Assembly (NCBI RefSeq): GCF_036010485.1 | Contig: NZ_CP108568.1 | Location: 992,001 to 1,056,000 of the forward strand | Origin: Streptomyces sp. NBC_01198 | GTDB lineage: Bacteria > Actinomycetota > Actinomycetes > Streptomycetales > Streptomycetaceae | Length of the DNA stretch: 64,000 nucleotides | Direction: 5' to 3' | In this document: positions 50,626 to 59,207 of the stretch, piece after piece | Numbering within the stretch: position 1 is the first letter of the stretch | Layout of the letters: the number at the start of each line of letters is the position of its first letter | The notes under the pieces: model-generated | Databases searched by the model: none | What the model was told of the DNA's origin: nothing | The model's input: only the letters and a program-made list of their open reading frames with translations | Position numbers and translations under genes: made by a program

Positions 50626-50660
50626 CCCGAAACTTCTGAATGTTTCACGAACGTTTCGGG
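50626..50660. promoter_or_regulatory. inverted repeat CCCGAAAC / GTTTCGGG
   Basis: An 8-bp perfect inverted repeat with a 19-base spacer that itself contains TGTTTC. GAAA-TTTC type boxes have been described before Streptomyces xylanase genes (the xlnC upstream box), so this might be a xylan-responsive site. The match is only partial. Confidence 0.4.
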
Positions 50661-50888
50661 CACCTTAGGTCACCGGGCCGAGCGCGTCAATGCATCGCGC
50701 GGATTCCCCCCGACGTTCCCCGGCAAGCACCACTGCGGGTCAAAAAGCGCTGCGAATCGGTTCGACCCGAAGTCCCCGGGAGGGCGTCCCGCGACCGCTC
50801 ACCACCGTTGCTCACGGACTTCGTCGGATCCTCTGCTGGTTCCGCCAGGCAGCGGATTCGGGGGCCCTGGCAGCTGTCGGCTCTCATT

Positions 50889-50904
50889 CGCGAATCGATT
50901 CGTG
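50889..50904 (+). promoter_or_regulatory. palindrome before the LacI gene
   Basis: CGAATCGATTCG (50891-50902) is a perfect 12-bp palindrome with a nearly symmetric 2-base extension on each side. It lies 42 bases before the LacI start and has the central CG of LacI-family operators, so autoregulation is likely. Confidence 0.6.
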
Positions 50905-50946
50905 CCAGGTACCATGACGTAGCGGGCACCAGAAGCGAGGAGTCGC

Positions 50947-51987
50947 ATGAACATCGGGGAGATCGCGCGGCGCGCCGGCGTGTCCCGCAGCACCGTGTCG
51001 TACGCGCTCAGCGGTAAGCGACCCGTCTCCGTCAGTACCCGCAAGCGGATCCAGGACGTCATCGATGAGTTGGGCTACCGGCCCAATGCGACCGCCAGGG
51101 CACTCAAGGAGGGCAGGACCAGGACGATCGGCCTGGTGATCCCGCCCGCCGGCAACCGCCTCACCCATATGCAGCTGGACTTCGTGGGCAGCGTCGTCGA
51201 AGCGGCGGCCCGGCTGGACCTGGACGTCCTGCTGTCCCCGTCGGGCGGCGACCACGACCGGTCCTTCGAACGACTGGTCTCCGAGAGCCGCGTCGACGGG
51301 GTGATCCTGATGGAGATCCGCCTCCAGGACGCGCGCGTGGGCACGCTGCACCGGGCAGGACTGCCCTTCGTCGGAATCGGCCACACCGACGACGACTGGC
51401 AGATGTGCTGGATCGACATCGACTACGCCGGGCTGATCCGGCACTCCGTCCACCACCTGGCGGATCTGGGCCACCGGACCGTGGCGCTGGTCAGCCGTTC
51501 CCCGGAGCTCGTCTCCGCGGGTTACGGTCCCGCGCGACGGGCCCAGGAAGGCTTCACGGCGGCCGTCCGCGAACGCGGCATGGAGGGGATCGAGGCCATG
51601 TGCGGTGACGACGCCCGCTCCGGCCAAGAGTGCGTCGAAGGGCTGTTGCGCGACCACGCCGGCCTGACGGCCATCACCACGATCAACGAGGCCGCGCTGC
51701 CCGGAGTCCAGCGGGCTCTGGCCGACGCCGGACTGGCAGTTCCCTACGACTTCTCCGTGACGGGAGTGGCGGCCCGGCCCTGGGCCGAGGACTTCCGGCC
51801 GCCCCTCACCGCGGCCGACGTACCCGCACAGGAGATGGGAGAGCAGGCGGTCTCCCTGCTGATCGAACGCATCGCGGCTCCGGAGACGCCGCCGCGGCAC
51901 ATCCTGCTCGCCCCGTCGATCTCACTGCGCTCGAGCACCGGCGCCGCTCGCGCGGACCGCGGCGCACGCGCGGCCGCGCAGGGCTGA
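50947..51987 (+). CDS. LacI-family transcriptional regulator, divergent from GH10
   Basis: This 346-residue repressor opens directly with the helix-turn-helix MNIGEIARRAGVSRSTVSYA and the hinge YRPNATARALKEGRTRTIGL. The sensor domain ends in LLAPSISLRSSTG. GCGAGGAG precedes the ATG. It reads away from the xylanase gene over a region with several candidate operators. It is one of the candidates for the regulator that recognises TGTTAGCGCTAACA, the other being the truncated LacI at the right edge. Confidence 0.93.
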   Translation: MNIGEIARRAGVSRSTVSYALSGKRPVSVSTRKRIQDVIDELGYRPNATARALKEGRTRTIGLVIPPAGNRLTHMQLDFVGSVVEAAARLDLDVLLSPSGGDHDRSFERLVSESRVDGVILMEIRLQDARVGTLHRAGLPFVGIGHTDDDWQMCWIDIDYAGLIRHSVHHLADLGHRTVALVSRSPELVSAGYGPARRAQEGFTAAVRERGMEGIEAMCGDDARSGQECVEGLLRDHAGLTAITTINEAALPGVQRALADAGLAVPYDFSVTGVAARPWAEDFRPPLTAADVPAQEMGEQAVSLLIERIAAPETPPRHILLAPSISLRSSTGAARADRGARAAAQG

Positions 51988-51998
51988 AGCACCCCCGA

Positions 51999-52029
51999 GC
52001 CGCGCCGCCGTACTGCCCGGCGGCGCGGC
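51999..52029. terminator. bidirectional terminator between LacI and GH54 copy 4
   Basis: GCCGCGCCGCCG at 51999-52010 pairs perfectly with 52018-52029 around a 7-base loop, in the 72-base gap between two converging genes. Confidence 0.85.
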
Positions 52030-52059
52030 CTTCGCGCGGGCTGGGCACTGATCCGGGGA

Positions 52060-53664
52060 TCAGGACCAGGGGGTGGCGACGTTCCAGCTGGTGTCGTCGT
52101 TCCACGAGGTGGTGGAGTCGAACGCGTTGGAGCCGCCGTTGGAGGCGATGTAGACGGTGTAGTTGTAGTGGCGCAGGTAGCGGTTGGAGTAGTTCACCGA
52201 CTGGAAGGAGTAGCCCTGGCCGTTGTGCCCGGACTGCGGGCAGAACGTGGCGTCCTGGGTGAACGTCGAGGAGCCGTCGTTGCCTGCCAGATGCAGTTGG
52301 TAGTTCTGGTGGCGCAGGTACTGGCCGGACTCGTTCGCGGACTCGAAGGAAAGGCACGAGCTGTTGGCCAGGCCGGACCGGACGATCCAGGTGGCGTCGC
52401 CCTTGTCGGTGGACGAGGACGACGAGGAGACGCCCGCGATGACCACGTTGGTGTCGTTGTCGTCGTGCTTGATGTAGTCGGCGGTGCAGCAGGACGTGGT
52501 GGCCTGCAGGGAGATCCGGGAGCCGGGCGTCAGGGTGCCGGGATTGCCGCTTCCCCCGCCCGTGGTGCCGCCGGTGGTGCCGCCGCCCGAGGTGCTGCCG
52601 CCGTAGTTCACGGAGTTGATATTGGCCTGCACGGCGTTCTCGGTGGCATCCGTGGGATAGCCGGAGGTCATGACGCCTTCGTAGAAGGTGCCCTGGGCGC
52701 CCTTGCTGTTGTCGCCGCCGATGCCGAGGATGATCGCGCCCTGCTTCTTCATCGGGTTGTAGCCCGAGACGTTGGGGCGTACGCCGTCGTAGAAGGTGGA
52801 CAGGCCACCGGACTGGGCGTTGCCGCCACGGATCGCCCAGTGGTTCTGCTTGCCCTTGACGATAGCGGTGGTGTAGCGGTAGTTGACCGTCGGGTCACCG
52901 GAGTTGAGGTGCTGGTTGACGCCGGAGAACAGGCCGTTCTCCAGGTCGGCCATGATCCACGGACCGTTGCCCGAACCGTAGCCCCAGACCTTGATGTTGC
53001 CGAAGTAGATGGCCTCCATCGTGCCGTTGCCGTCGTCGTTGTTGTTCGTCTCGGCGTTGCCGTAGTCGAAGCAGCAGCCGCCGTTGTAGTGCGTCCCGTC
53101 GAAGATCGCGTACATGCCCTCCGGGTTGTCACCCGTGGCGATGCCGTTCGTGCTGTCGTTGCGGTAGCCGGTTCCGGGGGCGACGTACACGCCGTAGGCC
53201 TTGTGCCCGCCCACAGTCGTCGGCGCGGCGGTGGCGTTGGCGAGGTTGTCCGGGCCGCCGGCCGCGCCGCCGCCGGGCGCCTGGGTCAGGTCGTTGCCGC
53301 GCCCGGACTGGTCGTAGATCCGCGTGATGACGCAGGTCGTACCGGAGCAGAAGGAGTCCTGTGCGGACGCGTCGGGGTAGCCGCCCGCGGTCGTCGGGCT
53401 GAAGCTCTTGTAGGTGTTGTCCGAGGAACGCCTGACCTGGTAGAGCGGGCCCGTGTAGGAGCCGTACAGTGCGCGGGTGGTGCTGTGCGCGGCCACGCAG
53501 GGCGTACCACCGGACGCGTACAGGTCGCAGGGAAGTGAGCCGGCCGCCTGCGAGGCGTGCGATCCGCCGGCCAGGACTCCGGCGATGAGGGCGAGGACGG
53601 CAGCAGCCGCCAGCAGATATTTTCTGAACTGCCGTGGGATCACGGCCGTCACTGGTGCGGACAC
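52060..53664 (-). CDS. secreted GH54-CBM42 alpha-L-arabinofuranosidase (copy 4)
   Basis: This 534-residue enzyme has a signal peptide (to about 41), GH54 catalytic domain (46-360) with nucleophile E205 in CCFDYGNAETNN, a Gly/Thr/Ser linker and a C-terminal CBM42 (AbfB-type, about 395-534) that binds arabinofuranose side chains. The lectin shows two beta-trefoil repeats, SGQYLRHQNYQLHLAGNDGS and YSNRYLRHYNYTVYIASNGG. This GH54-CBM42 arrangement is that of the fungal AbfB enzymes. Its catalytic domain is closest to copy 3. The GTG at 53664 follows AGAGGAG. It is downstream of the arabinose-type ABC importer genes on the same strand, 169 bases away. Confidence 0.93.
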   Translation of the reverse strand: MSAPVTAVIPRQFRKYLLAAAAVLALIAGVLAGGSHASQAAGSLPCDLYASGGTPCVAAHSTTRALYGSYTGPLYQVRRSSDNTYKSFSPTTAGGYPDASAQDSFCSGTTCVITRIYDQSGRGNDLTQAPGGGAAGGPDNLANATAAPTTVGGHKAYGVYVAPGTGYRNDSTNGIATGDNPEGMYAIFDGTHYNGGCCFDYGNAETNNNDDGNGTMEAIYFGNIKVWGYGSGNGPWIMADLENGLFSGVNQHLNSGDPTVNYRYTTAIVKGKQNHWAIRGGNAQSGGLSTFYDGVRPNVSGYNPMKKQGAIILGIGGDNSKGAQGTFYEGVMTSGYPTDATENAVQANINSVNYGGSTSGGGTTGGTTGGGSGNPGTLTPGSRISLQATTSCCTADYIKHDDNDTNVVIAGVSSSSSSTDKGDATWIVRSGLANSSCLSFESANESGQYLRHQNYQLHLAGNDGSSTFTQDATFCPQSGHNGQGYSFQSVNYSNRYLRHYNYTVYIASNGGSNAFDSTTSWNDDTSWNVATPWS

Positions 53665-53833
53665 CGGGTTTCTCCTCTGTGTGGGGGGACCGGACGCGCG
53701 GCCCGGCGCATGGCCATGTGCGGCCGGCGGCCACGGAACTGACACCGGCACGGTGGGGGGCCCGCGGGTGGGCAGGCCGAAGCCCGGCCCAGCGCCCAGG
53801 AGCGGGGTGCGGGGCCTGGCCTCGGGCGGGGGC

Positions 53834-54850
53834 TCAGTTGCGGCGGGCGACGCTTCTGGCGCGGAGCCGGTCGGCGGTGATGGCCAGGCCGAGGACGCAA
53901 CCCAGCACGATGTTGGTGTAGTTGGAGTTGATCTGCAGCGTGGTCAGGCCGTTGTTGATCAGTTCGAGCAGGATCGTCCCCGCCACGATGCCGACGATGC
54001 GGCCCTGGCCGCCCACCAGGCTGACCCCGCCGATGACGGCGGCGGCGATCGCGGAGAGCTCCCAGCCGACCCCGACGCCGCTGGCCGAGCCGACGCCCAT
54101 CCGGCCGAGCACCATGATCCCGGCGAAGGCGGACAGCAGCGAACTGGTGACGTACATCGACACGATCCGCCGGTCGCCGCGGATGCCGGCCAGCCGGGCC
54201 GCCTCCGCGTTGCCGCCGACCGCGTAGACCTGGCGGCCCTGGTAGGTGCGCTCCAGGAAGAACCAGGCGGCGATCGCGACGACGACGAAGAGGATCAGCG
54301 GCAGCGGGATCTGCGCCACGTATGTCTGGCCGACGTCGCCGAAGAAGCCGCCGATCCCGGTGATCGAGGTGCCGGAGGTGATGGCGAGCGTGACGCCCTG
54401 GGCGACGGTGTAGGTGACCAGGGTGACCACGAACGGCGGCATCTTCAGCCGGGTGACGGCGAGCCCGTGGATGAGGCCGACCGTGCCGGCGATGACCAGC
54501 GTCACCAGGACGGCGAGGACCGGCGGCAGGCCGGCCCGTACGTTGAACCAGGACATCAGGATCACGCTGGTGCCCAGCAGCGCCCCGACCGACAGGTCGA
54601 TGCCGCCGGTGAGGATCACCAGCGACTCACCGATGGCGATCAGGCCGTACTGCGCCAGGTCGAAGCCCATGCCCTGGAGGTTGACGGCGCCGGCGAAGGT
54701 GGACTTGTCGATCGCGAGCGACACGAAGACGACCACGCAGGCGACGACGACGCCGACTTCGGGGGTCTCGGCCAGCCGCCGGACCAGGGACGTACCCGGC
54801 TTGTCACCGGTGTCCAGGTCCGCGAGCGCCGGAGCGGTGCTGGTCTTCAT
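53834..54850 (-). CDS. ABC sugar transporter permease, RbsC/AraH type
   Basis: This 338-residue multi-spanning membrane protein belongs to the ribose/xylose/arabinose permease family. It has the conserved QYGLIAIGESLVILTGGIDL and GRQVYAVGGNAEAARLAGI and the C-terminal LINNGLTTLQINSNYTNIVL. It is the third gene of an operon after the binding protein and the twin ATPase, 61 bases after the latter. The araBDA genes and operator sites nearby point to L-arabinose as substrate. Confidence 0.93.
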   Translation of the reverse strand: MKTSTAPALADLDTGDKPGTSLVRRLAETPEVGVVVACVVVFVSLAIDKSTFAGAVNLQGMGFDLAQYGLIAIGESLVILTGGIDLSVGALLGTSVILMSWFNVRAGLPPVLAVLVTLVIAGTVGLIHGLAVTRLKMPPFVVTLVTYTVAQGVTLAITSGTSITGIGGFFGDVGQTYVAQIPLPLILFVVVAIAAWFFLERTYQGRQVYAVGGNAEAARLAGIRGDRRIVSMYVTSSLLSAFAGIMVLGRMGVGSASGVGVGWELSAIAAAVIGGVSLVGGQGRIVGIVAGTILLELINNGLTTLQINSNYTNIVLGCVLGLAITADRLRARSVARRN

Positions 54851-54911
54851 ACGCGTGCCTTCCCGTGAAAGACGTCCGCCGTGTCGACGGCAACCGGGAT
54901 ACTGCGGGTGG

Positions 54912-56495
54912 TCATGCGCTTGCCTTCCCCTGCTGGCCGTCCAGCAGCCTGCTGCGCGTGCCGGCCGCGGCGGTCATGATCGTTTCCTTGCCGAATCCGT
55001 CACGCGGGATGTCGGCCACCACCTGTCCGTGGGACATCACCACGATGCGGTGGCAGATCCACATCAGCTCCTCCAGTTCGGAGGAGGCCACCAGCACGGC
55101 CAGGCCCTTCTCGGCTGCCTCGTCGATGAGGGCGTAGATCTCGGCCTTGGCGCCGACGTCCACCCCGCGGGTCGGCTCGTCGAGCAGCAGCAGCTTGGGC
55201 TCGGCCGAGAGCCAGCGGCCGAAGACCGCCTTCTGCTGGTTGCCGCCGGACAGCGAGCTGATCGGCTGCTCCTGGCTGTGCAGCCGCACGCCCAGGTCCT
55301 TGACGATGCGGGCCGCGTGCGCCTTGTCGTTCCTGGGGCGCAGCACACCGCGGCGGCTGATCCGGCGCAGCGTGCTGAGCGTGACGTTCCAGCGCACCGA
55401 GTGCGCGGGCAGCAGCGACTGCACCTTGCGGTCCTCGGGGACCATCCCGATACCGGCCTCCACCGCGTCGGCCGGGTGCCGGGGACGGAAGTCCTTCCCC
55501 TCGAAGGCGACGGTGCCGCCGGTACGGGGCTGGGCGCCCATGATCGTGTGCAGCAGGCGGCTGCGGCCCGAGCCCATCAGCCCGGCAACGCCGACGATCT
55601 CACCGGCCTTCAGGTCGAGATCGACCGGGCCCAGGCCGTCGGCGGTCAACTCCCGTACCGACAGCGTCGTGGCGCGTTCCACCGAGGACGGCGGGGCGAG
55701 GTCGGCGCGAGCGAGCTCGCTGCCGACCATCTCCCGGATCATCCGTTCCTCGGTCGCCTCGGCCGGTGTCAGATCCGCGACCAGCTCGCCGCTGCGCAGA
55801 ACGATCACCCTGTCCGCGACCGCCCGCACCTCGTCGAGGCGGTGCCCGATGAAGAGCACCGCTCCCCCGGCGGCGGCGTGCGCGCGGGCCAGGTCCAGCA
55901 CCCGCTCGGCCTCCACCGGTCCCAGCGACGACGTGGGCTCGTCCAGGATCAGCACGACGGGGCGGTGGCCCCAGGCCTTGGCGATCTCGATCATCTGCCG
56001 TACGGGGACCGGGAACCGGCCGACGGGGCGGTCCACGTCCACGCCGGTGACGCCCACCTCCTCCAGCAGCGTCCGCGCCTCGGCCCTCGTACCCGCCCGG
56101 TCGAAGACGACCCGCCCGACGGGGCCGGAACCGGCCCGCTGCGGACGGCGCCCCAGCAACAGGTTCTCCGCGACGCTCAGTTGGCCGACCAGCGGGAACT
56201 CCTGGGCGACGAGGGCGACTCCGAGTTCGCGGGAGTGGTCGGGCCGCCCGGGCTGAAGCGCGGTGTCGGCGATCTCCATGGACCCCGTGGTGGGGGTGAC
56301 GGTGCCGGACAGCACGCCCATCAGCGTGGACTTGCCGGCGCCGTTCTCCCCCACCACGGCCACGATCTGTCCGCGAGCCAGGTCCAGGCTCGGGATGTCG
56401 AGCACCTTCACCGGGCCGTAGGACTTGGTCACGTCCCGCAGCGAGACCGCGTTGCCGCCGGGAGCCCCGGCACCAATGTCGGTGGACGGGTCCAT
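54912..56495 (-). CDS. ABC sugar transporter twin ATPase, RbsA/AraG type
   Basis: This 527-residue protein holds two ATPase domains in one chain, the usual form in monosaccharide importers. Domain 1 (about 15-255) has Walker A GENGAGKSTLMGVL and Walker B VLILDEPTS. Domain 2 (about 275-510) has the degenerate Walker A GLMGSGRSRLLHT and a full signature, SLSGGNQQKAVFGRWL, with LLLLDEPTRGVDVG. Loss of key residues in one site is normal for this family. The ATG shares one base with the stop of the binding-protein gene. Confidence 0.95.
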   Translation of the reverse strand: MDPSTDIGAGAPGGNAVSLRDVTKSYGPVKVLDIPSLDLARGQIVAVVGENGAGKSTLMGVLSGTVTPTTGSMEIADTALQPGRPDHSRELGVALVAQEFPLVGQLSVAENLLLGRRPQRAGSGPVGRVVFDRAGTRAEARTLLEEVGVTGVDVDRPVGRFPVPVRQMIEIAKAWGHRPVVLILDEPTSSLGPVEAERVLDLARAHAAAGGAVLFIGHRLDEVRAVADRVIVLRSGELVADLTPAEATEERMIREMVGSELARADLAPPSSVERATTLSVRELTADGLGPVDLDLKAGEIVGVAGLMGSGRSRLLHTIMGAQPRTGGTVAFEGKDFRPRHPADAVEAGIGMVPEDRKVQSLLPAHSVRWNVTLSTLRRISRRGVLRPRNDKAHAARIVKDLGVRLHSQEQPISSLSGGNQQKAVFGRWLSAEPKLLLLDEPTRGVDVGAKAEIYALIDEAAEKGLAVLVASSELEELMWICHRIVVMSHGQVVADIPRDGFGKETIMTAAAGTRSRLLDGQQGKASA

Positions 56496-57655
56496 CAGCT
56501 GATTCCCAGGTCCTTGAGCTTGGCCTGGTAGTCCGCGAGATTCCCTCCGGTGACCAGACCCACGCCCGAGGACAGCGTGGCTCCGTCCGACTCCAGGTAG
56601 GGCTTGACGAGCTTCAGCGTGGCGTCGACTCCGAGCACCTTGAACGCGGCGAGCAAGTACGCGCCCGTGTAGCCCTGCTGGTACGGCTGCTGCAGGACGG
56701 TGGCCTGGATGACACCCGACTGCACGAACTTCAGCGTCTGCGGATCGCTGTCGTCCGAGATGATCTTGACCTTGCCGGACTTGCCCGCCGCCTGCACCGC
56801 CTGGCCCGCCGACGGCCCGTCGTAGGAGTACACCCCGTAGAGCCCGTTGATGTTCGGGTTGGTCTGGATGGCGGTCTGCGCGTTGGTGAGCGCCTTGGCC
56901 GCGTCCATGCCGTCGCTGAGCTTCTGCGCGACCTTGATGTCGGTGCCCTTGAGCGCGTCCTCGAAGCCCTGGATGCGCTCGACGGCGTTGGACGTGGTGA
57001 GCGAGCCGACCAGGACGACGACCTGGCCCTTGCCGCCCAGCGCCTGCTTCATCGCCTCGCCGGCCTTCTGGCCCGCGGTGTAGTTCGGCGTGCCGAGGTA
57101 GAGGGCGGCGCCGTCCTCCTTCGGCAGCGGCGAGTCGATCGCCAGCACCGGGATGTGGGCCTTGTTGGCCGACGCGATGGGGGCCTTGATGGCGGTGGGG
57201 TCGATCGCCGACACGCTCAGGCCGGTGATGCCCTGGCCGCGCAGCGTCTGGATGATCGACAGCTGCTGGTCGAGCCGGCCGTTCGCCGGCGCCTGGTAGG
57301 TGCCCTTGACGCCGAGGTCCTTGAGGCCCTTGTTGAAGCCGGCCTTGCCCGCGTTCCAGTAGTCGACGGCGACGTTGACGACCATCGCCTCGTTCAGCTT
57401 CGACAGGTCCTTCCCCGCCAGCGCCGCCTTCAGCGCGGTGTCCAGCTTCGCCAGGTTGTCGTCGTTGAAGGCGATGTCACCCTTGATGGTCACCGCGGTG
57501 GACGTCGTCGCCCCGCCGCCGGACTTGCCCGTGTCCGACGACGAGCCACCGGCTCCACTCTTGCTGCACGCGCCGACAGTGGCAACCATCGCAACAGCGA
57601 TGGCGGCAGCACTCCAGCATCGGACTCTCTGACTACGAGACCGCACATCACGCAT
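56495..57655 (-). CDS. sugar-binding lipoprotein of RbsB/AraF-type ABC importer
   Basis: This 386-residue lipoprotein is the substrate-binding part of the importer. The signal peptide ends at cysteine 30 (ATVGAC) and is followed by a Ser/Gly linker. The type 4 periplasmic binding fold shows ITGLSVSAIDPTAIKAPIAS, HIPVLAIDSPLPKEDGAALY and NGLYGVYSYDGPSAG. The operon head has two operator copies upstream (57688-57701 and 57937-57950), the nearer only 33 bases from the start, so arabinose control is strongly suggested. AGGA precedes the ATG at 57655. Confidence 0.94.
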   Translation of the reverse strand: MRDVRSRSQRVRCWSAAAIAVAMVATVGACSKSGAGGSSSDTGKSGGGATTSTAVTIKGDIAFNDDNLAKLDTALKAALAGKDLSKLNEAMVVNVAVDYWNAGKAGFNKGLKDLGVKGTYQAPANGRLDQQLSIIQTLRGQGITGLSVSAIDPTAIKAPIASANKAHIPVLAIDSPLPKEDGAALYLGTPNYTAGQKAGEAMKQALGGKGQVVVLVGSLTTSNAVERIQGFEDALKGTDIKVAQKLSDGMDAAKALTNAQTAIQTNPNINGLYGVYSYDGPSAGQAVQAAGKSGKVKIISDDSDPQTLKFVQSGVIQATVLQQPYQQGYTGAYLLAAFKVLGVDATLKLVKPYLESDGATLSSGVGLVTGGNLADYQAKLKDLGIS

Positions 57656-57687
57656 GATCAAATCCTGTTCAGAGGGGCCTTGCGGCC

Positions 57688-57701
57688 TGTTAGCGCTCAC
57701 A
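57688..57701 (-). promoter_or_regulatory. arabinose-type operator before the ABC importer
   Basis: TGTTAGCGCTCACA differs from the symmetric site by one base and lies 33 bases upstream of the binding-protein start. Confidence 0.8.
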
Positions 57702-57936
57702 TCATCTGGTGCAAGGTGCCGCTGTGGCCGACGGCTGCTGTTCCCATCACGCTTCCCCCGCACCACAACGCCGTACGGAGCTGCGTTCTCCGGCGGGTGA
57801 AACCGCACATGGGGTTCCGTACCCCGTGCGCTTACCCTCCCGTGCCGGTGCGGACATCGCCACCTCTCGCCGAGAGACATCAGAAGCCCGCACGATCGCT
57901 CCCGTACCCGCTTGTGGTCCGTTGCTTGGCAGCGAT

Positions 57937-57950
57937 TGTTAGCGTTCACC
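57937..57950 (-). promoter_or_regulatory. second, weaker arabinose-type operator before the ABC importer
   Basis: TGTTAGCGTTCACC matches the shared site at 11 of 14 positions, 236 bases upstream of the first copy. The spacing would allow DNA looping by a tetramer or paired dimers. Confidence 0.6.
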
Positions 57951-58025
57951 GGCACGGCGTCAAGACGTTGCACAGAACAAAAACGGGCGGGCCGACGGCG
58001 CCCCCCAGGGCGAGTTGACCGTTCG

Positions 58026-59111
58026 TCACACAGCTCCCGTCCGGTAGATCGTCGTCGACCGGTAAGGACGCTCCGGGCGCAGCCACGCGGACGGGTAGTC
58101 CGGCCGCTGGGGCGAGTTGGGGAAGTGCTGGGTCTCCAGCGCGACACCGGCGTGCCGGGCCGGCGAATGGGGTCCTGTGGCCTCACCCGTGCCTTCCCCG
58201 GCGTCGGGCGGCACGGAGGAGTTGGCTGTGTACACCTGCATTCCCGGCTCCGTGGTGAGGCACTCGATCACCCGGCCTGTCGCGGGATGGCTGAGCACCG
58301 CGGCCAGGCGCGGCTCACCTGACGTGCCCCGCAGGACCCAGTTGTGGTCGTAACCGCCTCCGGCGAGGGCGAGTTGCTCGTCGTCGAGACGATCGAGCAC
58401 CTGACACAGCCGGCGCGGGGCGGTGAGGTCGAAAGGGGTGCCCGCGACCGGCCGGGGCGGACCTGGCAGCGGAATGAGTGCGGCGTCCACCGGCGTGTAG
58501 AAGTCGGCCGCGACATACAACTCGTGGTCATGGACCGTACTCCGCTTGCTGCCGGAGAGATTCCAGTACGCGTGGTTGGTCAGCCCGAACGGTGTCGTCG
58601 CGTCCGTGGAGGCCGAGTAGTCGAGCCGCAGTTCCCCCGCTTCGCTCAGGCTGTAGCGCACCGTCACCTCGACATTGCCGGGAAAGCCCTGATCGCCTGC
58701 CGGGCTGGCGAGCGTCAACGCGACGCCCACGCGTCCTGCGACCCGGAAGGGGCTGCCGTCCCAGATCCGCGAGTCGAAGCCGTCGGGACCGCCGTGCAGC
58801 GTATGGCCGTTCTCGTTGACACTCAGCTGCACAGGACCTTCGGGAGCAGGCACCAGGCCATGCGCGATGCGGTTGGCGTAGCGGCCCACCGTGGCACCCA
58901 GATAGCGCGCCGCGGTGAGCTTGTCCTGGACCCCGGCCGGAGTCAGCACCACGTCGGCCGACCGTCCCGTACGGTCCGGAAAGCTCAGCGTGTGCAGGCT
59001 TGCTCCGAGGGTCAGGACGTCAGCGCGGACCCCGCCGGCCGCGAGCCGCCAGCGGTGCACGACGCGGCCGTCAGTGAGCGTCCCGGCAGGCGAGCAGGAT
59101 ACGTCGGGCAT
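58026..59111 (-). CDS. galM: aldose 1-epimerase (mutarotase)
   Basis: This 361-residue enzyme interconverts the alpha and beta anomers of aldoses; here it should supply the arabinose anomer used by the isomerase. It carries the N-terminal YLGATVGRYANRIAHG, the catalytic histidine in TNHAYWNLSG and the catalytic glutamate in ALETQHFPNSP. The ATG at 59111 follows GGAG. It lies 96 bases after araA in the same direction and probably belongs to the araB-araD-araA operon. Confidence 0.92.
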   Translation of the reverse strand: MPDVSCSPAGTLTDGRVVHRWRLAAGGVRADVLTLGASLHTLSFPDRTGRSADVVLTPAGVQDKLTAARYLGATVGRYANRIAHGLVPAPEGPVQLSVNENGHTLHGGPDGFDSRIWDGSPFRVAGRVGVALTLASPAGDQGFPGNVEVTVRYSLSEAGELRLDYSASTDATTPFGLTNHAYWNLSGSKRSTVHDHELYVAADFYTPVDAALIPLPGPPRPVAGTPFDLTAPRRLCQVLDRLDDEQLALAGGGYDHNWVLRGTSGEPRLAAVLSHPATGRVIECLTTEPGMQVYTANSSVPPDAGEGTGEATGPHSPARHAGVALETQHFPNSPQRPDYPSAWLRPERPYRSTTIYRTGAV

Positions 59112-59207
59112 ACGGTCTCCGGTGAGTCGGGGCGTCGCGTGGGCATGCTGGGGCCCGGATGGGTGCCGGGACGCCGACCGTCCGGACAACCGGGTCCTGC
59201 ACGGTCC

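Larger units (their letters stand above)
57656..58025. other. regulatory region of the arabinose-type ABC importer
   Basis: These 370 bases contain the importer promoter and two operators 236 bases apart. No terminator for the upstream galM gene is evident; a weak GC-rich stretch at 57985-58010 may fold. No coding frame is convincing. Confidence 0.55.

Noticed and set aside
54414..56531. 705-codon open frame on the plus strand opposite the sugar ABC genes
   Set aside because: The minus strand encodes Walker and signature motifs; the plus frame has none.
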